Source of the DNA: Gammaproteobacteria bacterium
GTDB taxonomy: Bacteria > Pseudomonadota > Gammaproteobacteria > Pseudomonadales > Alcanivoracaceae
DNA length: 42,222 nucleotides
Direction: 5' to 3'
Assembly (NCBI GenBank): GCA_018067045.1
Contig: JAGPVL010000013.1
Coordinates: 1 to 42,222, forward strand
Both the position numbers and the translations under genes were made by a program. The notes beneath the pieces are model-generated. The model saw only the letters and a list, made by a program, of their open reading frames with translations. It had not been told where the DNA came from and ran no database searches. Positions 26,490 to 35,477 of the stretch are shown here, piece by piece. Within the stretch, counting starts at the first letter, position 1. Each line of letters opens with the position of its first letter.

Positions 26490-27341
26490 ATGCTTAGTTA
26501 CGTACATGATTTTCATGCCGGCAGTTTCGCTGACGTGCACAAGCACGCAGTTCTTTCGATTGTTCACGCCTACCTAAATCGCAAACCAAAGCCCATGGCA
26601 CTGGTGGATTTATACGCCGGCAGTGGTCGTTACCAACTCAACACCTATGCTGCGCAGAAAACCGGCGAGTCTCATCGCGGCATTGAGCGCGTATGGCCGC
26701 CCGAAAGCTGGCCCAGTGAACTTGCTGACTACGCTCGCTGCGTGCGTGCAGAAAATGCAGATCAACTGAAGGCTTATCCGGGATCGCCTGCGCTGCTAAA
26801 AAGCCTCGCCAGACCCATTGATCGTCTTATCTTTAACGAGCTGCACCCGAAAGCGCAGGAAAAGCTCGTCGCGCTCTACGATCGTGATCGTCAGGTTAAG
26901 CTCTATTCTCGTGACGCCCATGAGGCATTGGTTGCACTCGTACCGCCGACGGAAAAACGCGGGCTGATTTTACTCGACCCCAGTTACGAGCAAAAAGAAG
27001 AATATAATCAGTTAATGGAAGGCGTACTGAAGGCATTCAAACGCTGGCGCACCGGCATCTTTATCGTCTGGTATCCACTGCTGCCAAGTAACGCCCATCG
27101 CGCCATGGTCGACGGCATTGTTCGCGGCGTCGATTGCGAAACCTTTGTCAGTGAAATACGTGTTCCCACCGATGGAACCGGCATGCATGGTTCTGGCATG
27201 TTGGTGTTGAACCCTACATGGAATCTGGCCTCAACCATGAAGACGCTAACACCTTGGTTTGCTCAACTCGGCGGCGAAGCGGGCCAGGCCGTTATGAACA
27301 ATCGGTTAAACGCAGCACCTGCCACCAAGGGTAGCGACTAA
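26490..27341 (+). CDS. rlmJ: 23S rRNA (adenine2030-N6)-methyltransferase
   Basis: A 283-residue Rossmann methyltransferase matching RlmJ (YhiR): the N-terminal MLSYVHDFHAGSFADVHKHA, the AdoMet site LVDLYAGSGRYQL (about 38-50), and the catalytic loop LLDPSYEQ at residues 161-168. The usual Asp-Pro-Pro-Tyr reads Asp-Pro-Ser-Tyr here, a variation within the N6-adenine methyltransferase consensus. It methylates A2030 of 23S rRNA. It appears to be a single gene, 108 bases after glpD. Confidence 0.93.
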   Translation: MLSYVHDFHAGSFADVHKHAVLSIVHAYLNRKPKPMALVDLYAGSGRYQLNTYAAQKTGESHRGIERVWPPESWPSELADYARCVRAENADQLKAYPGSPALLKSLARPIDRLIFNELHPKAQEKLVALYDRDRQVKLYSRDAHEALVALVPPTEKRGLILLDPSYEQKEEYNQLMEGVLKAFKRWRTGIFIVWYPLLPSNAHRAMVDGIVRGVDCETFVSEIRVPTDGTGMHGSGMLVLNPTWNLASTMKTLTPWFAQLGGEAGQAVMNNRLNAAPATKGSD

Positions 27342-27495
27342 GGGTAAGCGGTTTTAGCCAAGACTCTAGGCCCTCATTATTTTTACTTTCAGGCGTTATT
27401 TTTGATTGCTCAGCAATGAATTAACATTAACTGGTTGATGCAAGCTATTGTTTTTAAAGTTATTCATGAGCCTAGCTCGCCACTCTTCCAACCTA

Positions 27496-27527
27496 TTGAC
27501 CCTAGGGTTACCCTTAGCTTTGATACT
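27496..27527 (+). promoter_or_regulatory. MerR-type promoter with long spacer
   Basis: A -35 TTGACC (27496-27501) and a -10 GATACT (27522-27527) are separated by 20 bases, the overlong spacing typical of MerR-activated promoters. Between them lies a near-dyad, CTAGGGTTACCCTTAG (27502-27517). It starts the operon of the MerR gene and the efflux permease, so autoregulation is expected. Confidence 0.7.
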
Positions 27528-27551
27528 GATGCCATCATCAGGAGAAAGGCT

Positions 27552-28037
27552 ATGAATGTCTCTGAGTTGGCCAGAAGCGCTAACACAACAAGCGAAACCG
27601 TCCGGCACTACACCGACATCGCACTACTGCGGCCCACGCGTAACCCCGACAACCACTATCGCCAATACAACCATGACGACCTGCGACGGCTTATTTTTGC
27701 TCTGCAGGCCCGTTCGCTCGGCTTTACCTTGGCTGACATCCGCTTGCTCGTCGATGAGTCAGAGGCCGGCGTCAGCCCCTGTGCGACCACACGGCAATTG
27801 ATCGAGCAGCGTCTCGATGAGGTTAACCACCGAATAGAAGAGCTTCACCGCCTCAGCCATCGTATGCGCGGCGCGCTAAATGCGTGGGAAACACATCCTG
27901 ATTGTGCGGGCGGCGATGAACGCATATGCGCACTGATAGGATCCTTTGTAGACCACGATACGTCCGACGGAAATTCAGCAGACCCGAAAAGCATATTGAG
28001 CGAACGGGCCCCTTTAAAGGGAAAAGCTCATGTCTAA
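27552..28037 (+). CDS. MerR-family metal-responsive transcriptional activator
   Basis: A 161-residue MerR protein. The N-terminal winged helix (MNVSELARSANTTSETVRHY) is followed by the dimerisation helix and three candidate metal-binding cysteines, Cys77 in VSPC, Cys118 in HPDC and Cys126 in RIC, the arrangement used by ZntR/CadR/PbrR-type divalent-metal sensors. I chose ATG 27552 because AGGAGA precedes it and it opens directly with the HTH. It is preceded by a 20-base-spacer promoter and overlaps the metal-efflux permease by 8 bases, so it should switch on its own operon on binding metal. Zn, Cd or Pb are likely; the metal is not proven. Confidence 0.87.
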   Translation: MNVSELARSANTTSETVRHYTDIALLRPTRNPDNHYRQYNHDDLRRLIFALQARSLGFTLADIRLLVDESEAGVSPCATTRQLIEQRLDEVNHRIEELHRLSHRMRGALNAWETHPDCAGGDERICALIGSFVDHDTSDGNSADPKSILSERAPLKGKAHV

Positions 28038-29154
28038 TGGCGACAAATCCAAACTCACTTCGTCCTGCAGCGACGCAGATCATAAAGCGCATACAGACAA
28101 TGCCGCGGCATCTGATTGCTGTGCGCCTGCAGCGAAAGGACGCCCAGATGTTTTGCTTTGGGGGTCACTGATCTTCGTTACGCTGGGTTACCTAACGTAC
28201 CTTACCTTTCCCGCAGACGAGCAAAGCAAGGCATTACCACACTGGCTTCATCACTACGCCCAAGGTAGCTTCGAATTAATGAATGCCATGTGGTGGGGAC
28301 TGGCGATCGGCATTATTTTCGTTGGCTTGATTGGCAGAGTGCCGCGCGAAACCGTCACGCAGCTGCTCGGAAAAGGCGGCACCTGGTCTGGTTTATTTCG
28401 TGCCACCGGCGCCGGCGTATTACTCGATCTATGCAGCCACGGCATTCTCGCCGTTGGCATGAAGTTATATGAACGCGGCGCATCCACAGGGCAGGTCATC
28501 GCTTTTCTCGTGGCCAGCCCATGGAATTCTCTTTCCCTCACGCTAATCTTATTTGGGCTTATCGGCGTGAGCTGGACGATGTTATTTATTCTGCTTTCTC
28601 TCATTATTGCGTTAATAACTGGCTGGTGTTTTGACCGCCTTGTTGCCAACGGGAAGTTACCCGTAAACCCCTACAGCGCGGAAGTCAGGAATCAACCCGC
28701 ACCTAGTCTGCTTACCGTTCTGCGCGGCGCGACATTTTCTGTACAGGGCAGCACCGCCATTTTGAAAGAGGGTTTTCAAGGCGCCAAGATGGTTATTCGT
28801 TGGGCGCTGTTTGGGATTGTCCTAGCATCACTGATTCGCGCGCTGGTGCCCGCAGACTTTTTCTCCACTTGGTTTGGACCTACTGCGGTGGGCTTGCTGC
28901 TGACACTGCTCGCCGCAACAGTGATTGAAGTGTGCTCAGAGGGAAGTGTACCGATTGCAGCGGATCTCATGAATCGTGCAGTAGCCCCAGGAAACACCTT
29001 TACGTTTTTGATGGCTGGAGTATCTACCGATTACACTGAGATCATGACCATTCGAGATACGGCACGATCATGGAAAGTTGCGTTGGCGCTGCCACTGATC
29101 ACCATTCCGCAAGTGCTGGTGCTCGGTTATATATTGAATGTGGCTGGCGCCTAA
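28030..29154 (+). CDS. Permease, SO_0444-type Cu/Zn efflux family (ArsP_1/DUF318)
   Basis: A 374-residue membrane protein with about eight to ten helices in two repeats: VLLDLCSHGILAVGMKLYERG and VIEVCSEGSVPIAADLMNR are the paired signature loops, each with a Cys in the membrane. The short N-terminus is rich in potential metal ligands (Cys13, His18, His21, Cys30, Cys31). This layout fits the SO_0444 heavy-metal efflux family within PF03773. It is translationally coupled to the MerR regulator, which supports metal export. Which metal is unknown. Confidence 0.85.
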   Translation: MSNGDKSKLTSSCSDADHKAHTDNAAASDCCAPAAKGRPDVLLWGSLIFVTLGYLTYLTFPADEQSKALPHWLHHYAQGSFELMNAMWWGLAIGIIFVGLIGRVPRETVTQLLGKGGTWSGLFRATGAGVLLDLCSHGILAVGMKLYERGASTGQVIAFLVASPWNSLSLTLILFGLIGVSWTMLFILLSLIIALITGWCFDRLVANGKLPVNPYSAEVRNQPAPSLLTVLRGATFSVQGSTAILKEGFQGAKMVIRWALFGIVLASLIRALVPADFFSTWFGPTAVGLLLTLLAATVIEVCSEGSVPIAADLMNRAVAPGNTFTFLMAGVSTDYTEIMTIRDTARSWKVALALPLITIPQVLVLGYILNVAGA

Positions 29155-29233
29155 TGCCTTTTTAAAAAACTAAAACAGCCCCTTTGCAAACGGCAGCCCT
29201 GCTATAGATAGATTTTGGTTTTGAGCTACAACT

Positions 29234-29333
29234 GACTCGCTTGCAACCAATCTGCCACGAAAAACAACCGCACAACTGCGGGAGCCTGCTTGTGATCGAG
29301 GGGGGCGATCGCCTGCAAGCATGCTCCTACAAA
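29234..29333. repeat. REP-like palindromic pair
   Basis: A degenerate unit (ACTCGCTTGCAACCAATC, ending GGGAGCCTGCTTGTGATC) is followed by a better one, GATCGCCTGCAAGCATGCTC, then CTACA. It lies between the convergent permease and antiporter genes and belongs to the same family as the elements at 11398, 11934 and 22588. Confidence 0.6.
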
Positions 29334-29344
29334 AGACCTCTTTA

Positions 29345-31168
29345 TTAGGCTAGCGGCTTAACCTCTTCTTCATCACGAATCAGAGACACCATTTGCCAGC
29401 CTGACTGCGGCTTCGGTTTTTCTCCAGAGGTGAAAACATGAATACGGTCGCGGCCGTCAATTGCGAACAGTGGCCAGACTGTTCGCCCTTCGGTGCTCAA
29501 GTAAGCGTCGAAATCGAATTCATCCGATAGTTTCGTTTGCCGAATCTCAGCCCCTTTAGACAGGGCGCTCGCCAACTTTCCATAAGTCAGCTCATTATCA
29601 AATAGGGTGCCACCACGATGGTTTTGTGAGACGCCGTGCTTTTCATCGGTATCTGCAGGAGCCGCCAAGGAGAAAACGTTCTGCTCGCCAAATTCGAGTC
29701 GATATCGCATGGTGGATAGGGCGTTCAAATCGCGACGCTGACTAAGACCCAACAAGCGACCGTAACCAACCAAATCCAACTTTTGATCCGCATACTGAGA
29801 AACAGGGTTGCCGTAAAACACTGGCAAGCCAGCCATTCTGGCCGAGCGAATCATTTCCCAACTTGAATCCGTCAACAGCACCATAAAACCATTTTTCTGT
29901 AACGCTTCAGCGATAGCCCGTGCCACTGGGTTTGCGCCCACAATCAGAAAACCTCGTGGTGCGGGCTCTGCAACGCCAAGCAACTTTGCGAGCGGCCGCG
30001 ATGTCAGGCTTTGCAACGCAACGGTGCCAATAATGATCATAAAGGTCAGTGGCACGAGCGTTTCCGCCCCAGCAATGCCTTTTGCTTCGAGTCGTTGTGC
30101 AAACAGCGCCGACACCGCTGCAGCGACGATGCCACGCGGACCAATCCAAGACAGCAGGGCGCGCTCTCGCCAGTTTAAGTTGCTACCGAACGTACTGAAA
30201 AGAACGGCAAGGGGGCGAGCAACAAACTGTACGGTGACCAAAATCAGTAAGGCAGCAAAACCAAGACTGGCCATCTGGGCAATCTCTAGCCCTGCTGCTA
30301 ACACAATAAATAGACCGGAAATAAGAATGACGGACAGGTTTTCTTTGAAATGCAAAATATCGTCGGTATTCACGCCGCGCCGATTGGTGAGCACCATGCC
30401 GCATACCGTTACCGCCACCAGACCTGATTCATGCATCAACTCGTTACTGATAACGTATTGGCCGACAACCACCGACAATACTAAAAAACTGCGCAAATAT
30501 TCTGGCACGAGATGGCGACGTAACAGTTCGGCTAATGCCAATGCCGTCACGACACCAACCACCGCGCCGAAAATAATGGTTTGACTAAACAGCCATAGAC
30601 TGTGGGCAAGACCGTCGCTGCTGGAGCCCGACACAATAATCAGCTCATAGGCCAATACCGCAAGCAGCGCGCCGATAGGGTCAATTACAATACCTTCCCA
30701 GCGCAATAGCCGTGCAACACTGGAGACAGGGCGCACGCTACGCAGCAGCGGAACAATCACGGTCGGCCCGGTAACGGTGACCATCGCGCCGAAAAGCAAC
30801 GCTATCTCGAACGATAACTCGGTAAAAAGTACGGTTGCCGCAGTAATGGTTGCCCAAGTTATTAAGGCGCCCCAAGTCACCAAACGTCTTACGGTTGTTT
30901 CCAGTCCGCGAATTTCATCTAGCTTTAACGTCATCGCGCCCTCAAACAAAATGACGGCAACCGCAAGAGAAACACCGGGCAGCAGTAGATCACCAAATAG
31001 ATCGGTTGGTGCAAGCCAGCCCAGCACCGGACCCAAGGCAATGCCGGAAAGCAATAACGGCAAAATTGCAGGTAGCTTTACACGCCACGCGCCCCATTGG
31101 CACACAAACGCAACAAGGGTGATCAGCGCAAACTGCAGCGCGATACCAATTTCCATACGGGCATCCAT
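29345..31168 (-). CDS. CPA1-family sodium/cation:proton antiporter
   Basis: A 607-residue protein with a twelve-helix CPA1 exchanger domain (PF00999) in about the first 400 residues. Visible motifs include LPLLLSGIALGPVLG, VILFEGAMTLKLDE, a VTGPTVIVPLL segment and WEGIVIDPIGALLAV, holding the paired acidic ion-binding residues, plus WIGPRGIVAAAVSALFA. The C-terminal 200 residues form a soluble TrkA-N-like regulatory domain (FLIVGANPVARAIAEAL) and a further unassigned part. I use ATG 31168; a TTG lies one codon upstream, and ATG 31156 is an alternative. It should exchange Na+ or K+ for H+ in the inner membrane. It is divergent from the MFS exporter. Confidence 0.9.
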   Translation of the reverse strand: MDARMEIGIALQFALITLVAFVCQWGAWRVKLPAILPLLLSGIALGPVLGWLAPTDLFGDLLLPGVSLAVAVILFEGAMTLKLDEIRGLETTVRRLVTWGALITWATITAATVLFTELSFEIALLFGAMVTVTGPTVIVPLLRSVRPVSSVARLLRWEGIVIDPIGALLAVLAYELIIVSGSSSDGLAHSLWLFSQTIIFGAVVGVVTALALAELLRRHLVPEYLRSFLVLSVVVGQYVISNELMHESGLVAVTVCGMVLTNRRGVNTDDILHFKENLSVILISGLFIVLAAGLEIAQMASLGFAALLILVTVQFVARPLAVLFSTFGSNLNWRERALLSWIGPRGIVAAAVSALFAQRLEAKGIAGAETLVPLTFMIIIGTVALQSLTSRPLAKLLGVAEPAPRGFLIVGANPVARAIAEALQKNGFMVLLTDSSWEMIRSARMAGLPVFYGNPVSQYADQKLDLVGYGRLLGLSQRRDLNALSTMRYRLEFGEQNVFSLAAPADTDEKHGVSQNHRGGTLFDNELTYGKLASALSKGAEIRQTKLSDEFDFDAYLSTEGRTVWPLFAIDGRDRIHVFTSGEKPKPQSGWQMVSLIRDEEEVKPLA

Positions 31169-31322
31169 CAATAAACGTGGCGAATAAACAACAAACGAAG
31201 GGCGCTATGGTTTCAGTGTCGAGCCCAGACAGCAAGCATGAAAAATACTGTATAACCTATTAAGAGGTCATAGCCGAAAAAGGTATTAGCCGGTACCATG
31301 GATGTCTACACAGGAATTGATG

Positions 31323-32591
31323 ATGACCGAAGCAATATCGAGCGCCAAACCTGACACAAATTCACTACCCCCAAAGACACCCACCCCTAGCGTTAAGCGA
31401 TTGGCGCTCTCGCTGGGAGCGTTGGTTGCCATAGGGCCGTTCGCCATTGACACGTATTTGCCCGCATTGCCCACCATGGCCGCAGACTTTGCTTCAACAA
31501 CCGCAGCGGTAGAGCGCTCGGTGAGTTTGTATTTAATTGGCGCAGCAATAGGACAGCTGTTCGCCGGCCCTATATCGGATAAATACGGCCGCAGCACTGT
31601 GGCGACATTGGGTCTGACAATGTTTGCCCTAGCCAGCATCGCCATTTCGATGATTAATTCCGTCTGGATGCTCGATATCCTACGCGTGATCCAAGCCCTT
31701 GGCGGCGGCGTGACAGTCATCACTTCGGGGGCTACCGTGCGCGATCATTTTGAGGGCAGGGAAGCGGCCAAAATGATCACATCTATTGGTCTCGTCATGT
31801 TAATCGCGCCGCTCGTTGCCCCAGCGGTGGGCACACTACTCATTCACCTAGGCGGCTGGCGCTTGATCTTCGTGATGCTCGCCGCGTATGCACTGTTACT
31901 GATGGCGATTGTCCGATACGCCTTACCGAAACCAACCACCGCGCGCTCCTCAGTGATCGACACCAGCGGCCTAATTCATCGCTGGAAGAGGGTGATTAGC
32001 TATCGTCCCGGCGCAGCGCTGATCATTTGTAACGGCTTTTGTTTTAGTGCGTTCTTTGCCTTCATTACCGATAGCGCGTTCTTATATCTCGAGTTTTATC
32101 AGGTCGACAAGAATTGGTTTCCTATCTTATTTGGCGCTAACGTTGTGGCGATGCTGGCCTTCAATCGACTCAACGCCGTATTACTACGTCATTATGACTC
32201 CCATAAAATTATGCTCAGCGGCCTTGTCGGCATTTGGATTGGCGGCTTCGTCTTGCTCGGCCAATTTTTATTATTTGGCAAGCCACCGTTAGTCACCGTA
32301 GTACCGAATATTATGCTCGTCGGCGGCCTCGTTGCGCTGACTATGCCAAACGGCATCGCAAGCTTGCTCCATCTCTTTCCGAAGGATGCTGGGACAGCAT
32401 CAGGATTAAGTGGTGCAGGGCAATTTATGATTGCCGGGGGTTGTGGCGTGCTGGTTAGCATTTTTCATAACCACACACCCATTCCCATGGCGCTGGTCAT
32501 CTTTGTTTCTGCAACTATCGCGTTGCTCGCCCGACTCTATGGCGGGGCAAAACACGACATGGCTGAGCAGGCGCCTGGGCAAGAGGTTTAA
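31323..32591 (+). CDS. Bcr/CflA-type multidrug MFS transporter
   Basis: A 422-residue twelve-helix MFS transporter. The helix-1 signature IDTYLPALPTMAADF, GPISDKYGRS at the helix 2-3 loop and RVIQALGGGVTVI match the Bcr/CflA drug:H+ antiporter subfamily. I chose ATG 31323 because AGGA at 31312-31315 is spaced 7 bases from it; ATGs at 31302 and 31320 are in frame, but 31302 lacks a ribosome site. It should export small molecules such as bicyclomycin-like drugs; the actual substrate is unknown. The gene ends at a hairpin terminator shared with the convergent hydrolase. Confidence 0.9.
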   Translation: MTEAISSAKPDTNSLPPKTPTPSVKRLALSLGALVAIGPFAIDTYLPALPTMAADFASTTAAVERSVSLYLIGAAIGQLFAGPISDKYGRSTVATLGLTMFALASIAISMINSVWMLDILRVIQALGGGVTVITSGATVRDHFEGREAAKMITSIGLVMLIAPLVAPAVGTLLIHLGGWRLIFVMLAAYALLLMAIVRYALPKPTTARSSVIDTSGLIHRWKRVISYRPGAALIICNGFCFSAFFAFITDSAFLYLEFYQVDKNWFPILFGANVVAMLAFNRLNAVLLRHYDSHKIMLSGLVGIWIGGFVLLGQFLLFGKPPLVTVVPNIMLVGGLVALTMPNGIASLLHLFPKDAGTASGLSGAGQFMIAGGCGVLVSIFHNHTPIPMALVIFVSATIALLARLYGGAKHDMAEQAPGQEV

Positions 32592-32622
32592 CAAATCTTT
32601 CGCCTCAAGCAACTGCATAGAA

Positions 32623-32654
32623 AAAGCCTTGGAAGGGAACCCCTCCAAGGCTTT
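32623..32654. terminator. Bidirectional hairpin terminator
   Basis: AAAGCCTTGGA (32623-32633) and TCCAAGGCTTT (32644-32654), an 11-bp perfect stem with a 10-base loop and an A-run on the left flank, lie between the convergent MFS and hydrolase genes. Confidence 0.75.
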
Positions 32655-32682
32655 AGCTTACTGACGAAAGAATTTAGAAACG

Positions 32683-34806
32683 TTACAACGGATCAACAAA
32701 TTGCGCATTATTATTACTACTTGCGCGCTCCCACATCTGCAAATACGCCTCAGCTGAATTCATAATTGCTTCGTATATACGTGGATTCGATTGCTCACGC
32801 ATGTCTTCGATATGGTCCGCCACCAAACCATAGTGCGCGATACCGTCCGTATTGAGATCAAACACACGGTTACCTGCCACCTGCTTATCGAAAACAAAAC
32901 CAAATTCAGAAACAAATGGGTAGTGGAGCGGGGCACTATTAACATTGCTACGCGGCGCAGCCTGGCCACCCAGTCCGGCCATATCCGTACCAAGGCCCAC
33001 GCCCTGCCAATAACCCGTTGTCTCAACCTCATCTAGATATTTGCCAACGCGATCGTTCATGCTGTTCGCATCACTATTATACGGCGCGACAAAGCCACCA
33101 GCTTGAATTAATCGTTTAGTATTTTTATGTAGGCCATTATCTTTGGCCGAATGCATCCAGCTGTGACTGGAAACAACACCGCTATAATCTCGCGCCTCAA
33201 TGATATCCATTATCGCCGTCACCGAATCCGTGCTCGAATGATCGAGCTCGATAATCATATTCAAGTCGATCATACGATTAACTAAGTAGACACCCGTTTC
33301 ACTCAAACCTTTCGTATTACAGTGCTCAATGGTTTCATCATATTCAGGCCCTGTTCCTGTTTGAGCGAGAATATCTTTGATAAACGGAATATCCCGAAGG
33401 AGGGGAACGCCTGTTGCAAAGTGACGGCCGCGTGTATCTTCATCGCACTCTTTAGTTTTGAAAAAATATCCCGTTGATAATGCTTGGCCTAAATTGATGA
33501 AGCCATCTTCGACATGCGAGCCGCCGATTTGATTGTCCGCTTTATGTGCGGGGAAAATACCGCGCACACCAAGGTCGTAAAGCTCCATGAGTCCCGACTC
33601 AACCTTTGCGATACTGCAATAATCCAAGCCGCCACAGTTCAACGTCTCAGATGCTTCAACGCCCATAACAATCGCCAGCTTGCCGTCAGCAATAACCTGA
33701 CGGGCTTCGCTTGGTGATGTAACAATTTGGAAAAAACCTTTTCCCGGTCCACCAAATTGCGCATCGATATAATCCTGCATTTCATATAGACGCTGAGCCT
33801 GCAAACGAATGCTATCCATGGTGTCGCAGCTATTGGCACCAACCCATCCGGCGGGATTAATCGTTGACTGAACATTACAGAGCACTTGGTTTTCAACTAA
33901 ATCCACAACCATCAAACGCAAACCGGCGAGATAAGAACGTTCAATCCATTTGTAATAATAGCCAGAGTGGGTTAGCTGAGAGTGATTCGGCCACCAAGGA
34001 AAATCGGGCCACCCCCGTGTGTCGTAGCGATATCCCACATCACCGTACTGGTAAAGGTTGCCAATAATATCGAACGAACCATCCTTACCGTGGATAACCT
34101 TACTGTCGGCAAGCGCGGACTCAACCCCCCAACGATGGAACGGATCGCCATGCATGACCTTACCGCCCATAAATTCATAAGACGTAATATGGGTATGGGA
34201 ATCGATAAAGCCTCTAACTGGATCATTAACGTTACCTTTAAGGGCGTTGCGATCAGCCTGTACGTTTACCGTCATTTCTGTGTAATCGCGACAATCGCTC
34301 TGCGCCACCAAGTCGAATTCGGATTCCGTCACAAGACTCTTAGTTTTATACCAGCCCCAAAAATACGATACCGTTTTCCAATAACTGTTCTTAATACGCT
34401 GCAGCGTTAATTGATTGCGGATTTGAAAGGCAAACTGGTTCGGCTCAACTTCATCCGCCGTGATCTCCCATTCGCCAGAGAGACTTGGGTTAGACCGCAC
34501 TGTTTCAACAGCCGGCACGGTGCTAGACAGATACTTTCCATCTTGGTCCGTTAACAAAAAACGGCCCAGACCCGAAGGCTTAAAGAAGAAGTGGGGTGCA
34601 TTCTCTACAGACGAAGCGTCAAACCGATAGGTCCCTATATCAGATCGACTCAGATATTTTCCTGTCCCAGGGGACTGCACGGCATAACACCCCTGAGCAA
34701 GCTGATAGGCAGCATCTTCTGCGGGCGTTGCCCATAATACGGAGGGGACAAAAAGGAGACACAAGGCGAGGCGAACGATCGTGAATAAACAGCGTGGCGT
34801 GTCCAT
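32683..34806 (-). CDS. Secreted metal-dependent hydrolase (M19 dipeptidase/amidohydrolase-like) with trefoil-like N-domain
   Basis: A 707-residue exported protein. The signal peptide ends near residue 26 (VLWA). Residues about 35-170 look like a beta-trefoil (fascin/ricin-type) module: GKYLSRSD, RFLLTDQDGKYLSS. A TIM-barrel hydrolase domain follows, with the metal pair His204 and His206 in FIDSHTHI, and later ELDHSS, VVSSHSWMH and GLGTDMAGLGG supplying further ligands, as in M19 membrane dipeptidases. It is about twice the usual M19 size. It is probably periplasmic or extracellular; the substrate could be a peptide, lactone or carbohydrate-linked compound. It stands alone, and no sorting signal is seen at the C-terminus. 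Confidence 0.78.
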   Translation of the reverse strand: MDTPRCLFTIVRLALCLLFVPSVLWATPAEDAAYQLAQGCYAVQSPGTGKYLSRSDIGTYRFDASSVENAPHFFFKPSGLGRFLLTDQDGKYLSSTVPAVETVRSNPSLSGEWEITADEVEPNQFAFQIRNQLTLQRIKNSYWKTVSYFWGWYKTKSLVTESEFDLVAQSDCRDYTEMTVNVQADRNALKGNVNDPVRGFIDSHTHITSYEFMGGKVMHGDPFHRWGVESALADSKVIHGKDGSFDIIGNLYQYGDVGYRYDTRGWPDFPWWPNHSQLTHSGYYYKWIERSYLAGLRLMVVDLVENQVLCNVQSTINPAGWVGANSCDTMDSIRLQAQRLYEMQDYIDAQFGGPGKGFFQIVTSPSEARQVIADGKLAIVMGVEASETLNCGGLDYCSIAKVESGLMELYDLGVRGIFPAHKADNQIGGSHVEDGFINLGQALSTGYFFKTKECDEDTRGRHFATGVPLLRDIPFIKDILAQTGTGPEYDETIEHCNTKGLSETGVYLVNRMIDLNMIIELDHSSTDSVTAIMDIIEARDYSGVVSSHSWMHSAKDNGLHKNTKRLIQAGGFVAPYNSDANSMNDRVGKYLDEVETTGYWQGVGLGTDMAGLGGQAAPRSNVNSAPLHYPFVSEFGFVFDKQVAGNRVFDLNTDGIAHYGLVADHIEDMREQSNPRIYEAIMNSAEAYLQMWERASSNNNAQFVDPL

Positions 34807-35477
34807 ACGGCTTCTCTCAGTTATTGTTGTTTTTTTAACCTATTTGTTCTGGACGCTACTAAAGCCTGACTGCGCAGCGAAAGCGGCACCGTTGCCGCAG
34901 AGGTAGTTTTACGCCTAGCTAACCCGTTTCTGTATCCGGCATTCAGGTCGTTTTGTCGCCGTTATAAAGTACTAGTGTGCCAATTTAGAGAGAAAACCAA
35001 AGATGATTCGGCCAAAGTAGCCGAGAAAACCTAGCGGGGAGCCATGTATCAATAACCGACATCGCTAAATCCGAAGGGCTGTAACAACCCGACATGGTCA
35101 ACAAGTAGGTCAAATCGACTGGGCTTTAAAGCTCCCAGTAGGAAGAGGGAGTATGGGGGAGGCAAGAATACCTTTGTGCTATTTAGCCCCTTATTATTGA
35201 TTTAACATATATGCACACCAATATGTGTAAATAATGTTATAAAACAGCAAGTTACAAGATTTGTTATGTCCATTTAGATTGTCCAACATTCCAGCCGCTG
35301 CATGACACCGCCTCGCTCATAAACGAGCGGCAAGAAGATTATCTCCACTTGAAAGCGACTCATGCCGCAAAATGTACGCCTAATAGGCACACATCTTGCG
35401 GCATGAGTCGCTGTGTGCCACAATGGCACCAAGGGCTAACGGACGCTTTAAGTGACAACTTGGGAGAGTGGAATATT
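34807..35477. other. Long intergenic spacer at the edge of the accessory region
   Basis: No convincing gene was found in this 670-base spacer. It holds several hairpins: GCGGCA-CCGT-TGCCGC at 34883-34898, CTGGG...CCCAG at 35119-35138, CGCTC...GAGCG at 35314-35329, and the large one at 35355-35411. An AT-rich stretch at 35190-35245, with ACATAT/ATATGT arms at 35205 and 35221, may hold promoters. Base composition shifts to higher A+T from about 35150 onward. Confidence 0.6.
35355..35411. repeat. Near-perfect 57-base hairpin upstream of the toxin-antitoxin operon
   Basis: Perfect 16-bp arms GCGACTCATGCCGCAA (35355-35370) and TTGCGGCATGAGTCGC (35396-35411) enclose a nested ATGT...ACAT and a GCCT-AAT-AGGC tip. 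There is no T-run, so it is not an ordinary terminator. It lies 66 bases before the antitoxin start and could be a recombination, transposition or transcript-processing site. Confidence 0.85.

Noticed and set aside
30024-30584. 186-residue plus-strand open frame
   Set aside because: Fully inside the CPA1 antiporter gene on the opposite strand, with low-complexity composition and no domain.
35355-35411. Integron attC site
   Set aside because: The hairpin size is suggestive, but the required GTTRRRY and RYYYAAC ends are absent and no intI gene or cassettes are seen.
35349-35477. Longer N-terminus for the antitoxin through the hairpin
   Set aside because: The extra 43 residues are not part of the DUF1778 fold and translate the palindrome; ATG 35478 has a better ribosome site.
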